Shown here piece after piece: positions 10,725-23,236 of a stretch of DNA of 64,000 bases. The stretch is from contig NC_086185.1 of NCBI RefSeq assembly GCF_023053635.1, forward strand, positions 12,460,501 to 12,524,500, read 5' to 3'. The notes beneath the pieces are model-generated. The model was not told the DNA's origin, ran no database searches, and saw only the letters and a program-made list of their open reading frames with translations. The first letter of the stretch is position 1; every line of letters starts with the position of its first letter. The stretch comes from Elgaria multicarinata webbii (lineage: Eukaryota > Chordata > Lepidosauria > Squamata > Anguidae). The position numbers and the translations under genes were made by a program.

Positions 10725-11946
10725 CAGGATGTAGCACCGGGAACACTTTGGGGTAGGGTGGGGTAGAATGGGGTGGGACGGGGAGGGACCGTGAGAAATC
10801 CTTTGCGACAAAACACTGTAACCTGTGTAAATAATGTACTCAGCTGTATTGTAAATAGGTTGGATAAGAAACTAGTGCCACAGGATGCCTATTTCATTGC
10901 ATGATAAGACAGCGCTATTTTCTTTGGAATTGTTTTGTCTCTTTGCTGTTGGGTTCTGCATTAGAAAGAAGCAGAAGTGTTCACTGGCATAATAATAAAA
11001 AAACCCAGTATATCCATGAGTACTGTACTAAAAGTCAAGAGGGTAGGCAACAGAGCTCTCTTAATATTTTATATATGTAGATATACTTTCTGTAACCATA
11101 TCTATGTATATAAAATGTAACATGAAAGCTGAGCTTTATTTTTTAAATACTCAGAGATCCCCGCCCTCATCTGTTTTCCCAATTCCCCCTTTCTCTCTCT
11201 CTTCCTTCTTTTTTTTTTTTTTTTTTAATGGAAAAGTAAAGCATTTTTTTTACAAAAAATATATACAAGAAATCTATTGGCCACACTTAGGGAACAAACG
11301 TTTAATTTTTCAACATTTCCAATATGTCGTAGCTACTGTCTTTGGTGAACAAAAAGAAGGCTGGAGGAACGTGGAAATGCTAAACCTAACCCCTTTCGGT
11401 GTGCCTTAAAATGTATAGCGTCTCTCCAGGAAAACGTAGTTTCCTTTGCCTGTCCAGGCACAAACTGTACATGCCGTTGAAACGCTGTGCTATTTTTACA
11501 ATAACGTGCCTGCTTTTCAGAGGAGGATTGGCCCTAGACGTGTGTGTGTGCGTGTGTGTGTGCGTGTGTTTGCACACATCTGTGCATGCATGCATGTATA
11601 TGGCACAGAAGAGGTCAAGGTACAAAGGAGTCTGTTCAGTGATGCTGTCATATGAAGCAGCTTTTGGTCACCTTTGTACCATCAAGGCGGCCTGAGCGGG
11701 TTTCAGATGCAAACCTTCTTTCTGAGAAGATGGTAGCGATTCCAGGTGTCAGCGTTTATCCACTGTGAATTTAGTGCCACAGACCTGTGAACCACAAAAT
11801 TCTGATATTGTCTTCTGCTGCCTCAAAATACAGAACAAAACAAAATCAGTCTGAACGGAAAACCATTGTTTTCTATATCGACCCTATCCCTCACAGAGTT
11901 GAGTTAAATCCTTCATATTTCTCGGTTCAAGTAATGTTGGAATAAA
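10725..11946 (+). other. CNKSR2-like: Probable 3' UTR of the CNKSR2-like gene
   Basis: The sequence after the stop codon is free of dispersed repeats and AU-rich (ATATATGTAGATATAC and similar near 11,075). It contains poly-A signals AATAAA at 10,994-10,999 and 11,941-11,946. The first MITE begins at 11,999, just beyond the second. A poly-T run (11,211-11,226) and a TGTGTGCG repeat (11,539-11,572) are included. The transcript end is inferred from the signals only. Confidence 0.55.
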
Positions 11947-11998
11947 AGAAAGACAGAGGCCACTGGAAGAGGCAAAGAGACCTCCTATTATGGTACTG

Positions 11999-12328
11999 GG
12001 GTGACCATATGGAAAGGAGGACAGGGCTCCTGTATCTTTAACAGTTGTATATAAAAAAGGGATTTCACTTGTATGCATGCAGCACCTGGTGAAATTCCCT
12101 CTTCAACACAACAGTAGAAGCTGAAGGAGCCCTGCCCTTTTTGTAACTGGTCAACAGGGCAAGGCTCCAGCTGCTTTAGCTGTTGTGATGAAGAGGGAAT
12201 TTCACCAGGGGCTGCATGCATACAAATGACACCTGCTGAAATTCCTTTACAACTGTTACAACTGCTGAAATTTTCTTTACAACTGTTAAAGATGCAGGAG
12301 CCCTGTCCTCCTTTCCATATGGTCACCC
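11999..12328. mobile_element. GGGTGACCATATGG inverted-repeat MITE, compound copy
   Basis: It begins GGGTGACCATATGGAAAGG and ends CCTTTCCATATGGTCACCC, perfect inverted ends. Inside are at least two further units of the same family in alternating orientation (CAGGAGCCCTG and AAATTCCCTCTTCA motifs). Elsewhere in the window the family is flanked by TA duplications. Confidence 0.8.
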
Positions 12329-12759
12329 TCTATCACTGCTGCCAAAAATGAGATTGGCCCCTGTCTCAAAGGCTCCTAGGGACCTCCCAGAGTCTATCCA
12401 CTCCAAGAGGCCTACGGGAGCCTTGCGGGAGTAGTGACATAGGCTGCTCTCCATAAGCAGAGATGGTCCACACACAAAATTGGGTGCCTGAGGCAGAAAA
12501 ATTAAATGGCTACCCCCATGGTGGTAAAAATATAATAATAAACTGGAAATGTATTGGTACCTCCAGATATGCTTCCTCAGATGAGCTGCCTCACCTTGCC
12601 TTACAGTAGGGCCAGATCTGGCAATAAGCACTATTTAAGACAGAAATAGGGAGTCAAAGGGAGCTTCCAAGTCAAGACAAAATACCATTCCCTCCGTTAA
12701 AAAAAAACCCTGTATAAATTATTGCTGTATATTTGTTTACACAAAGACTGTTGAAAGCA

Positions 12760-13320
12760 CTTCACCATATACAGCAGAACCTCTATTTGCGTTGGGATAT
12801 TAATGGATGGACTCACCTCCATCTGGCCCCTGTGCGTGATTGCTGAGCCTCCACTGCTGCTCCCCCCCCCCCGACCCACTTGCCGAGTGGTAACTTGCCA
12901 GACGAGTGGGTCCAGCACCCGCCCATCCCCATAGCAAGCCGCCATTTGCATATAAATGGCAGCCTGGGAATTTCCATAAAAGCAAAGTTGCGCAAATGGC
13001 GGCCGTAAAGAATTCTCCACCTATGGCTGTAATGTCACGTCAATGGCTTCTTATGGCCGCCATTTGTGCAACATTATTTTTACGTAAATAGTGCCCTGCT
13101 ATGGGGATTGGGGGGGGCTGCTAGAACTGCTCACTGGGTGTGTAACTACTCACTTGGTGAGGGGATCCAATCCACCCCGCAGCTCGGCGAGCAGAGGCTG
13201 GGAGGCGGGCGCACAGGAGTCCAGCAGATTCCCAGACTCATTCGGGTGCTTGCGACAGCCCTGTTTTGGGGAAGCTTGCACCGAAATCCCACCCAGTCTA
13301 CAGAAATGAATTCGGGAAGT
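12760..13320. repeat. Imperfect palindromic element with ATGGCGGC-type arms
   Basis: Around a centre near 13,010, AAATGGCGGCC on the left pairs with GGCCGCCATTT on the right. GCCATTTGCATATAAATGGC, CCCATCCCCATAGCA/TGCTATGGGGATTGG and CCACTTGCCGAGTGG/CTCACTTGGTGAG also mirror each other. I read it as a decayed fold-back DNA element; the ends are approximate. Confidence 0.45.
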
Positions 13321-13974
13321 GTAACAGCAGTTCTTGGTGAGCTGTACCCATATTGCTTACCTTTGGCCTTATGCACACCTTTGGCAAACAATGTTGTGGC
13401 AATAGCAATGCATCTCACCTCTCGCCGATTTCGCACATTTTCCATCAAGTCTAAATTTTGCATACATGCCCAGATTCCTAGACAGTAACAGTTCAAAAGG
13501 TGAGGGGGGAGGGCAGCATTGGTAGAAACATCTCTCAGACTGAAAGAATGCCTTGCATGTGCTACAATTATTTTAATAATTATTTTAAAAGGTCTATTTA
13601 AGACAATGCTGAGGTTGATGGCCGTTTGTGTGTGGGAAGGGGGTTGCTTTACAGCCCAGGAAATCTTCTATTATGGAATCGTTGCATCGCGTTACAGTTT
13701 TAATTGCAGTTGTGCGGAAAATGAAACTAAAATGCATGCAAGCGTTCGTTCCGCAAAATACGTAAAAACTGCCTTAAAATCCTCCCTCATGGCAAATGCA
13801 TCAACACTCTGCCATGTTGGTAGAATAACTGACGGCAATGGCAGTCAAGAAAGGCTGAAGCCCAATCCAGCTGAGGCTGAGCACTTTTAAATCCCCCCTA
13901 TGAGGACGTGCTTAACTCATCCACTGAAATTAATGGTCCTTAAATGTGCTTCGATTTCACAGGATCGTATCGAC
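13321..13974. other. Intergenic, nothing identified
   Basis: I see no gene, RNA gene or recognisable repeat here. It includes short AT-rich tracts such as ATTATTTTAATAATTATTTT near 13,567. Confidence 0.5.
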
Positions 13975-14159
13975 CCTGTTCAGATGACACGGAAAGCCAG
14001 GCTGGCTAAGCATTTTGATCTAAACATTATGGCTTAGTGTGTTGTGTGACCCATTCCTAACCATGGTGGCTTCATAACCACGGTTCAAACATGCTCTCTA
14101 ACCATTGGCTGCAAAAGGGTTAGTGGCCTAACTATGGCTTATCGTGTCATCTGAACAGG
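13975..14159. mobile_element. Palindromic MITE-like element, CCTGTTCAGATGA family
   Basis: The terminal inverted repeats are CCTGTTCAGATGACACG and CGTGTCATCTGAACAGG, with mirrored GGCTTAGTGTG and AACCATGG motifs inside. The same family recurs at 25,992 and 40,386. Confidence 0.75.
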
Positions 14160-14401
14160 CCTGACCTTTGCTGGTTTCAGGAAAGCAAGCGCCGATAATG
14201 CTAAAATCACTGTCCGCCCAATTCTATTATCAAAGAATTGGAGGGGGGCTCAAAGGTCATCAAATCCAGTTCCCTATGGATTGATGCAGGGAATCTTCTA
14301 CTAGTCCTGATAGGTAGCCCGTGGTTAAAAACCTCTGGTGCAGGCAAGACCACCACTGAACAGCTTGTACTATCAGGATGTTCTTTGGCACCTTGAGACT
14401 A

Positions 14402-14625
14402 AGGCCTAATCTACACCAAGCAGGATATTGTACTATAGAAGAGGTATGAAAGTGGTATAGAAAAGGCAGAAGCCACACCAAGCAGGATATAGCACTATGA
14501 AAGTGGTATATGGTATGTATCAATGGGCCCATACTGTTATAAAGCAGAAGTGTGGCTCCTGCCTTTTATACACCACTTTCATACCACTTTCATAGTGCAA
14601 TATCCTGCTTGGTGTGGATTAGGCC
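14402..14625. mobile_element. Palindromic MITE-like element, CTACACCAAGCAGGATAT family
   Basis: The left end AGGCCTAATCTACACCAAGC and right end GCTTGGTGTGGATTAGGCC are inverted, and the symmetry continues through AGTGGTATA/TATACCACT motifs. A decayed relative lies at 16,385-16,480, another at 27,134-27,260. Confidence 0.8.
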
Positions 14626-14929
14626 AAGATCCCGTTTCTTGCAATGTTACACACGTTTACACAGAAGAAACTCATGCAGAGTATAATGAGGCTTACTCCC
14701 AGGTATGCATAGGATTTCGGCCAACCGCATCCCCACCACATGATGGGTACAGCCTCACGCGATGTATCTACTGCTGGGGACTGGACACATTAGAATACAA
14801 GGATGAATGCTTTAATACTCACCCATTTTTATTTTTATTTTTAAAAAGCCATGCCCATTAAAACAAACAAATTATTATGTTAGAGAGAAGGATTCTAAAC
14901 CAGCCTTCTCGCTGGAATGCTAAGGGCAT

Positions 14930-15441
14930 GGCTAGATGAGGTGGGTGGAGGGGGATGATCTCACGATATGATGATCGCAAGATCCTCCCCCTCAGTCTAC
15001 ACGTGGCGCGCGACGTCCCGGAAGGAAGAAGACGTTGCGCCCACCATTTTGTTTTTGTTTTTTAATTGAAAAAGAGTGCAGGAGCGCTCCATCGCAAAAG
15101 TGAGGGTGGTGGGTTTTTGTTTTGTTTTGTTTTTTAAAAGAACCCTCCCGCTCCCCCCCACCCCAACCCCGATGGGTACGGAGCTCCTGAGAATCTCTGC
15201 ACCCCATGCCCAGTTCCCAGCTCCTCGTGGTTACTCGCAAGGAGCCGGAACAAAACCGGGACAGCCGGCCACACGTCCCGCGGTCTCGGGGTCATCCTGA
15301 GACCGCGGGAAAAGTCGGGATTAAAAGGTAGGGCGATATTCCAGAGAAAGGGAGGGATCATCCCTTCTGCTCCTGGGATCCCCTGTGCATCATGTGGATG
15401 CACAGGGACAATCCCGGGACAATCCTGCCTAGACACGCCCT
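14930..15441. mobile_element. Larger inverted-repeat element, GGGCATGGCTAGA family
   Basis: The left end reads AAGGGCATGGCTAGATGAGG and the right end ends CCTGCCTAGACACGCCCTA. Internal GGATGATC/GATCATCC and CCCGCGGTCTC/GAGACCGCGGG pairs extend the symmetry. It probably belongs with the smaller GGCCATGGCTAGACC elements at 3,487 and 25,818. Confidence 0.5.
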
Positions 15442-17735
15442 AGGTGTTTTCCCCCCCATCCTTACCATGAGCCTAATGAAAAATTCCACTTCCCGATATT
15501 GGAAAGCTCCTCGTGCAAATGACAGGATGGGGGTGGGGGTGGGGGATTTTCATCAGGATCATGGCGGAGGACAAGGGTTAAACATCCTCTCCCTACCTGC
15601 CCTGATTCCGGGGGTGCAGGGGGGGGGAAACACTCCAGAAAGAGGTCTTTATGTTCAGAGGGTAGATCAGGATTTGCTGGGTGATTTGTAGTAGATCTGG
15701 AGAGTTTGTGATTGCAATAACAAAAACTCTCACCCCACCTCCTCCCCCAAAGTTTCAAATCTTTGATCTTCAGTAACTTGGATTTGTATATGCAGGTCAT
15801 CCGAATGTATGGCTCATGGCCTGCAGGGGATCCTTGCCTCTGCCCTGATCCACCATTTTGCAAATGGCTCCAAGATGGTGGACATCTAGATTCTATTGGA
15901 AAAAAACAAAAATAAATCCTGCAACCCCGAAGTGTTACATCTATTTTACACTGCTGTTTTTAGCTTTGGGTTTCTAGGAAGTTTATCGAGAAATCCTCCA
16001 TGAGAAGATCAAGAATAAAGGGGAAAGGACCCTTGTCCGCTGTTGTTTTCCCCGCGACATGTAACCTCAATACAGTTTAAATTAAAAGCCTAGATTAATT
16101 TGATGCACTTGCCCAGTTGAATGAAGAGAAGGTTTAGATCCCTTAGCCCAAGGGACCCCGATGTGGTACCCACGAAACTCTCCACTCCCTGCCCCCTTCA
16201 ACATTAATTTTTTAAAAGGGCACTCATTTCTCCTTCCTGGTCATGAAACTGCCACTGATCCGCTGTTCCGCAAGAAGGCCAAAGAAAAGAGTGGTTTCTT
16301 GACCCACCCACCCAACCTTCTTCCACCCACAGAGATCTTTCCCACCTTGTGTCAAATCACTACGAATGTGGAATAAAAAGCAGGGAATAACACTATGAAA
16401 GTGGTCTAGGGAATGTGGATTGTACCCCAACAATTATCAGTGTTTCAATACCGCTATAAAACGGTAGTGTAGAGATCTCTCTCCATCTCTCCCTATTGAC
16501 TTCTAGCCTTGCTCTTTCTCTCTCCCTGCCTTTATATCTTGCTGTTTCTCCCCCTCCCTTCTAGAAAAACGGGGAGAAACAGGTTCTCAGGATACTTAAA
16601 ATACTTTATTTCAAAGCCCGACGCATTTCGAAACTGTGTTATTTCAAAGGCCTTCCTCAGGGGGGTTGAGAAGAGATGTCTGCAGAAATACTCCTTTGAT
16701 GATCAATGGCCTTGCTCTTTCTCTCCCTCTGATTCCCTTAATCTCACAATTTCTTCCTCCTCTCAGCTCTGGACTTGCTCATTTTCTCACCCTTCCCAGA
16801 CTCTTCTCTCACTCTTCACACACTCACACCTTCCCAGGTGGGGTCTCTCATGGCACAAGAAGAGGTAGGACTGCCAGAGTGGCTGAGCTTGGGGTCAAAG
16901 TATGAAAAAAAAATGGGGGATTTTTCCTTTGGGGGCTGAGGGCATTTTCCTTTCTTTTGGGGCTGGAAAGAGAGGTGTATATATTGGTCCAGGAGTGGGG
17001 TGGGGTGGATAGGATGAGCAGGGCAATCCTATGTAGGCCTACTCAGAAGTAATTTCCATTGAGTTCCAAGTAAGCTTGCATTGAATTGTAACCTTAAATG
17101 GGAATTTTGTTACGCTTCTGTGGGGTCAAATATATGAATTGGCTTTGGAGTTCAGACCTTTTTTCTGCTTTTACTAAGTTTCTTGGGGTAGCAGGGTGGG
17201 GGGAACAGCAGCCATTATTCAACAAGCCACATCCTCCATGGGAACTCATTTTGTGGTGGTTCCCACAGCAGTTTCTTGAATTCCCAAATGTCCCCATGAG
17301 TCCTAAAAGCTTGGAGACCCCTGCCTTAGCCTGACTTAGAGAAGAGGGAAAATATCAGATGAGGTTAGAGAAAAAAATACTTCCATGGAAGTCCTGCTTT
17401 CAAGTCAGCTATGGCTTTTTACTTTTTTTTTCCAGTGGCATTCTTGATTAGGTATTGATCTCATTCATTTATTCATGCACGTCCATCATTATCCAGATCC
17501 AAACACACAGCACGGATTTACACAACCAGCTGCAGTTCATGATAGCCTAACTAGAAATCTGCTGCCACTCATTTGGTTTCAAAGGTGAGGACGCTTCAGA
17601 TGTCCTCACCTTTGCAGCTCCTGAACTCCTCCCTCTGGCCTTCCCCTCTTCCCCTGATTCCTCTGCATTGCTCCATCTTCTAATCCTTCTTTTCTAGACC
17701 CCTCTGTGGCCTCCTGTCTTCTCAAACTCCACCCC
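15442..17735. other. Intergenic, mostly unassigned
   Basis: It holds a Penelope-type terminus (16,590-16,700), a decayed palindromic element (16,385-16,480) and a short TCCTATGTAGGCCTACTCAG palindrome (17,018-17,095). The right end, from about 17,610, is a long pyrimidine-rich tract in which the tandem duplication starts. I see no gene. Confidence 0.55.
16590..16700 (-). mobile_element. Penelope-like element terminus, fragment
   Basis: The reverse complement reads CCTGAGGAAGGCC, then TTTCGAAATGCGTCGGGC. This resembles the CTGANGA...GAAA core found in the terminal repeats of Penelope-like elements, which are known to carry hammerhead ribozyme motifs. Only this terminus is present. Confidence 0.5.
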
Positions 17736-19894
17736 TTTCCCCTAGAATGCTCCTGCCCCCTTCTTCCTTCATTGGGTCTTTCTTCCTGCCCTTTCCTTCT
17801 CTACCTAGGGAGCAACTCACAGTCAATGGTAGACAAAGACTCTTCTTCCTGCCTCTCCTCTTTCTCCTCTTAGAGCATCGTCACATGATGGGGGGGATTG
17901 CATTTCCTTACTGTCGCTTCCCCGCCCACGCTTTTGTCCCTCATTACAACATGCACGTGGCCCATTCAGTGGACTGTCTTGATCGGGCTGCTTCTCCTGC
18001 ACACAGCAGGAAATAGGGGCACATGAATTTGTTAAAAAACAAAACGTCCGTTTTTAGGGGGGGTCTATTTTGCAACAGAAAAATGAGCGGGAGGCACGCG
18101 GGAGGCGGACGACGTCATCTAACATCCGTAAGCGGGCAGTAGCGAGCGTGCGATAGAACGCGGGTCTGATGAACCTCCTTGTGTGACATTGAGACGGCAG
18201 TCTCAGCCAGTCACTATCTGAAGTTTCAGCATCCCATTTCAGGGAGGAGGGGTTGTTTTTTAATCCCTTAGGGAATTATGCTGTAGATTGGATGAAGTGT
18301 CCATGATACTGGCTCTCTCAGGAACAGTCTCTTTGACATGCACGAGCAGTGTCGTCCCCCCACCTCTAATCGGGTAAGAAGAGATGCCACCCTGAACGAG
18401 CTTATCAGCACATGAATGGCTGTTTTTAATCCATCCCTTCCCCCCCCCCCCGTGAGTCCTTATTTAGGCTCGCTGCCTATTTTTAACCAAAGAATACCCC
18501 TCGCGTAGCTAGCATAGCACTCCTGGAGCTCCTATTGACCCAAGCAAGGCTTTTCGGAGGTCATTGTGCATTTCCTTTTAAATGCTTCCTGTTGCCTCTA
18601 CACCAACTTGACGAAAATGTCATCCTGATATTGATTGATTGATTTTGCTTGCCTCTGATTTCCTTCCTTTGATCAGTCAGAAAGGGATCGCTCGAGAGCA
18701 CTTTTGGAGGAATCCGTGACTTTCAAACACAATTTGATCAGAACAGTGTGACATGGCAAAGGCTGCCACCTCTTCTTCTCCCCCCCCCCCACCGAGGCTC
18801 TGAGCTCAGTGGTCTCACCCTTCCAGAGCTTGCTTTTAGTAACAGCTTTTCCATGGCCTCCTTGCGTGTTAGGCATCCACCAGCAATGCCTGGTCACAAG
18901 AATATGAGCATGAATGCTCCAGATATGTTGGGACTACAATCCCACCATCCCCATTCCAAGACATCTGGAAGGCACCAGGTGGAGGGAGGCTGCTTTGGAA
19001 TGGTTTAGGGTGCAATCCTATGGTCTGGGTGCAAATGTCATGATATCGTTGCTCTCAGCATTCTAGGTGCACAGCAATGTCACAGTTCCCCATGGAACGC
19101 CAATCCAAGTTCTTCCATTTGGAGCATGAGATGTCCCAGGCCCCATGTGGGCACATGCACGGATAGACTATGCCAAGAGCAGCAGTACACTGAGGCTAGA
19201 GGCATTCATTGTGTTAGTGGTGGCCCAAAGGCAGCTGTCACAGGGGAGCTGGGAGCCAGGAGTTGGGCCAGGGAGCCAAGAGACAAACTGAAACAGAGGC
19301 AGGAAGACTGTTTTTATAAGGCAATCCCCCAGTCTGAGGATACTTTACTGCCCAGGAAGTTGCTCCAAAATGCAACTCTGGTGCCCCACCACATGGGGGA
19401 GCTGCACACACAGTCAAGGGCTACTAGTTCTAGCCCCAGCAGTTACTGAAACAGTGTCAAGAGGAAGGAAGAAGCGGCCATGAAATTCAGTGCCCAGCAC
19501 ACACACGCACACACCCAAAGGGACAAGGAGGAAGGGGGTTAATTGAACCAGCCTTCTCCAGCTTTCCCCACATCTGATGCATAGCGAGTAAGAGGAGACG
19601 CACAGAGGAGACTCACCCATCATAGTGTCGCCTCTTCACATGCCCATGCACGGAACCTCCGTGCCGTTCCTTCGGCCCTCTTTCCCCAATGTGGCACCCT
19701 CCCGATGTTTAGGATTACGCCTCCCATCCCAGCCAACAAGATGGCTGGGGTAACGGGAGTTGTACTCCCAATCATCTGTAGGGCACCATATGGAGGAAGG
19801 CTCTGTTGAGTGTGCCTGGGCCAGCCCACTTTTGCAAAATATGTCACAGAAAAAGGTAGCCAGGAAAGCCCCAAGGAAAAGGGTAGACACAAAG

Positions 19895-20130
19895 GATGTT
19901 TAATTCAATGAAAACAATCCCGTCGTGTTTCGAACCCACCGGTCCTTCTTCAGGGCAATGTAATATAATGTAAAGAGTATTATTTGCTCCTCCACCACCA
20001 GTCTCTGATGGTGATGTTTGATGGCATAGGAGACTGTTGTTTGACGATGAAAGAACACCTGTTGCATGATATTAAATTGCCCTGAAGGACCTGTGGGTCT
20101 GACATGCGCCGTAATTGTTTTCATTGAGTT
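19895..20130. mobile_element. Penelope-like termini in inverted arrangement
   Basis: The left arm (19,897-19,970) and right arm (20,058-20,130) are inverted copies sharing CAATGAAAACAAT, GGTCCTTC and AGGGCAAT. On the - strand the left arm reads CTGAAGA, then GGACC-GGTG-GGTTC, then GAAAC (19,927-19,953). That order and pairing match a hammerhead-type core with a five-pair stem II, as known in Penelope-like elements. The fold is my inference. Confidence 0.55.
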
Positions 20131-20345
20131 AGCTTTGAGAAAAGGAGGCTAAGGGGAGACCTGATAGAGGTGTACAGAATTACGCGTGGCATGGAGAATG
20201 TGGACAGGGAGACATTTTTTCCCCTCTCCCATAATACTAGAACCCAAAGGGCTCATCCCATGAAGCTGATGGGTGGGAGATTCAGGACAGGTAAAAGGAA
20301 GGACTTCTTCACTGTTTAGGGTCCAGCTGTAATGGTAAGCTGTGG
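20131..20345 (+). repeat. CR1-type LINE coding fragment
   Basis: One frame reads [15 protein letters not shown], then GMENVDRE, and later RKDFFTV, the C-terminal RT tail of CR1/L3-type LINEs. It directly abuts the Penelope end. Confidence 0.7.
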
Positions 20346-20407
20346 TCAATCAAAAATGGAAGCAAAAGCTTCTCATCTCTTCCCCGCCACTGTGCTCCTT
20401 GAGGATC

Positions 20408-20495
20408 ATACAATCATAGAATAGTAGAGTTGGAAGGGGCCTATAAGGCCATCGAGTCCAACCCCCTGCTCGATGCAGGAATCCACCCTGCATTG
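20408..20495 (-). repeat. CR1-type LINE 3' end, short antisense fragment
   Basis: It contains ATCATAGAATAGTAGAGTTG, GGCCATCGAGTCCAACCCC and CAGGAATCCACCCTG, the antisense 3' terminus of the CR1 family seen at 9,276 and 63,731. Confidence 0.8.
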
Positions 20496-20689
20496 CAGGA
20501 GTACAGGGGAGTGGGGAAGTATGCAACCTCAAGATTCACCGAGGCTCATTCATGTAATGATAAACCTCCATTTATCATTACAGCCAAACACAGCCAATGT
20601 GTGGCACGGGAAAATATATACAGGGGGGAAGTGTGGTTCAGTGAAATAAGCAACCTGGTCCTGTATGCATTGAGATAGTTATTGGGCAG

Positions 20690-20785
20690 CCCTCCCCAAA
20701 CTCGTGCCCTTCAGGAGTGTTGGACTACAACTCCCATCATTCCAAGCCAGCATGGCCAATGAATGTTGTAGTCCAACACATCTGT
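20690..20785. repeat. Short palindromic ACTACAACTCCCA element
   Basis: The motif TTGGACTACAACTCCCATCA is mirrored by TTGTAGTCCAACACATCTG. This family is dispersed in the window (52,944; 53,170; 53,311; 63,419; parts at 18,915, 22,975, 23,760 and 24,868). Confidence 0.7.
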
Positions 20786-22120
20786 TATTTAAAAAAAAAT
20801 CGTTTCCAAATATATTCCTGTGTGTACTGGCTTTTGTTTTAAGAAAAAGGAAACGTCCAGCTTTTGGACAAGCCTAAAACTGTGGAGGTGGTATCTGCTC
20901 GTGTATTTTGGTGCTTCCAAAGATGAACGTGGGGTGATTTCGCCCTGTATTAAAGAAATTGCCAAATGTTTCAATGTTCGGCACGAACCACTATTTATTT
21001 TTGTCCATCCTCCTGCCAAACCATGGTCAGTAAATCTATGCAGATCTAACCTTTATGCATACACAATCTGATTGCTAGATTGGGATTCTTGTGGCCTCTA
21101 ACTTTGGCAGTTCGATTGACTTCACTTCTAGACATCCTGGCTAATTTGGCATTCTCTCTCCATTTAACAGCCTGCATTTAACAAATATCAAAATAAAATA
21201 TTCTAGTTTTAAAAATGATTTTTTTTTTTCATTTCCATATGGTGGGTTGCAGATGCACTTAGATCTAAATTTAAACTCCCTGAAATAAAATGAATGAAGG
21301 GCATTTTTTAAAAAAAGAAAACATACCGTTTGGTTTTGCTTTAAAAAAAGAAAAAAGTTTGCCTTGTGTTCATACCTAGGAATGAGTTTATTACACTTTT
21401 TAAAAGTTATAAAAGATCACAACATTTATTTTTTGATATATACATATATAAAAGAGGCCATGGGTTAGTTGCACTTAGTTTGAGAATGATTGAGACAAGT
21501 TAGTCTTGACTTAGGTCCCATTGATTTCATTGGGAACCAAATGCTCACACTGGATCCTACTTTACGTTGTTTAATATTCATCGGACACCATCTATCAAGC
21601 CCTACTGTGCTCTTAAGTAGTTCCTACTCATGTCAGAAAGTCTTGCACCGGAGGACTTCCTAAGAGTCTGCGCCCTGTAATAATTAAATGATAATTAATT
21701 GTCATTTCAGACAAACATGGAAACAGATGTAACTATTTTTTTACATGGAAATATGCATTCACTTTGCATGAGGTTAAGTAACTGAAGCACTATGTCACGT
21801 GCAATAATGCCACTGCATATATAGTACAGGTGGTACTAATGTGTGGTAGACAACTAAGAAAAAAAAACACCACCAGTAGAACGCTTTGTTGCTTTACTGG
21901 AAGCAACCAATAAAACTCTGCCCCCAAAATTGTAGATTATTATGTATTCTCAGGCAAATGAAACCTGAAGCATTTCAGCTAGGGTGTATCTACTCTCAAA
22001 TCTAAACCGTTCTGCAACCGCTTTCGACCACGTTTCCCTGTCAGGGCTTCCTCCAAATAACCCAGGGAATTGTAGTTTTGTGATGGCACTGAGTGATGGT
22101 TAGCCATTTTAGATCCTCCT
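20786..22120 (+). other. Unique AT-rich stretch, UTR-like, nothing coding
   Basis: No dispersed repeat is recognised. It has T-rich and A-rich runs and motifs such as GATATATACATATATAAAAG (near 21,434). The open frames are short and resemble no family I know. The texture is that of a long 3' UTR or conserved noncoding DNA. It is duplicated at 35,185-36,519. Confidence 0.4.
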
Positions 22121-22125
22121 ATTTA

Positions 22126-22284
22126 GGGTGACCATATGGAAAGGAGGACTGGGCTCCTGTATCTTTAACAGTTGTATAGAAAAGGGAATTTCAGCAGATA
22201 TGCATGCAGCTCCTGCTGAAATTCCCTCTTCATCACAACAGTTAAAGCTGCAGGAGCCCTGCTTTCTTTTGTATCTGGTCACCC
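22126..22284. mobile_element. GGGTGACCATATGG MITE with TA duplication
   Basis: The element is TA|GGGTGACCATATGG ... TATCTGGTCACCC|TA. The inside mirrors CAGGAGCCCTG and GGGCTCCTG. TA target duplications suggest a Tc1/mariner-type mechanism. Confidence 0.8.
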
Positions 22285-23236
22285 TAACCCCTTCAGAACT
22301 ACAAAACCTAAGCATTCTTTAAGAGAGAGCCATGACCGTTGAACAAGTTTGAAACCGGTTTACATTTGTGCTGCAGGTGTGACGTGAAAGGAGCGTGGAA
22401 GATGGGCGGAAATTGGGTGCAGGGGGAACCCATCTGCACTAGAATGAACAATTCTTTTACATTTGACACTGAAGCTGTACTACAAAGGAAATATCTTTGT
22501 AACACCTTTAACTGAATCACCCATAGGTGATTCTTGTCCTTACTAAGTAGATAATTAATAAGACTTGTACAAATAGAGAGCGTTTTTTAAAAAAAGATAA
22601 TGCTTAAATGTATGAAAATGTATGACACCCTTGTACTATGGCTTGCACTTTACTTGCATATGAACTGTGAAGTAGGCTGTAGTAATGTTTTGTTTTTCGT
22701 TTTGTTTGGGGGCATATTCAGGGGTTGAAGTAGCAAAGTATGAGTACTGTACTGCTGGTTTTCAACCTATACTGTTAAAGACGTCTCAGGCCGGGAGCAG
22801 ACGCAAGAGTTTTTAAGAGAGGTGAAGGTGTCTTTGTTTCCCTCGATTCTTTTGTCCCAGGGACTACTGAAAAAACCTGCAGCATGGGTAATGTTTGAAT
22901 CCTGCCAGGTTGTGTAGAGAACTGTATCAATAAACCACTTATTCTGATGCATGTTAGTTCCAAAAAAGTTCTATAATTCCCGGCATGCCCCGGCCAGCCA
23001 TGCTGGCTGTAGAATCCTGGGAGCTGTAGGGCCTTTTCTACCTATACATGCATAGGATTGCTTTCTTAAGGAATCACCATTGTTCAACAGCCTTGCACTA
23101 CCAGTGGCTCCATTCAGGCGACCCTATAAACTGAGGTTTGCGCAGGACGTAATGCCTTACTCCGCCTTTTAATCAAACCACACATTACTGTGATGTACAA
23201 ACCGGCAATCTGCAGCTTGATCGGTTCCCTCTACAG
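22285..23236. other. Unique stretch, nothing coding seen
   Basis: Non-repetitive sequence with short open frames of no recognised family. It includes TCACCCATAGGTGA (a small perfect palindrome near 22,516) and part of an ACTCCCA-type element near 22,975. Confidence 0.4.

Noticed and set aside
20820-21071. Open frame of 83 codons, kept in both duplication copies
   Set aside because: No recognised homology and no splice or start context. Conservation between copies only reflects the recent duplication.
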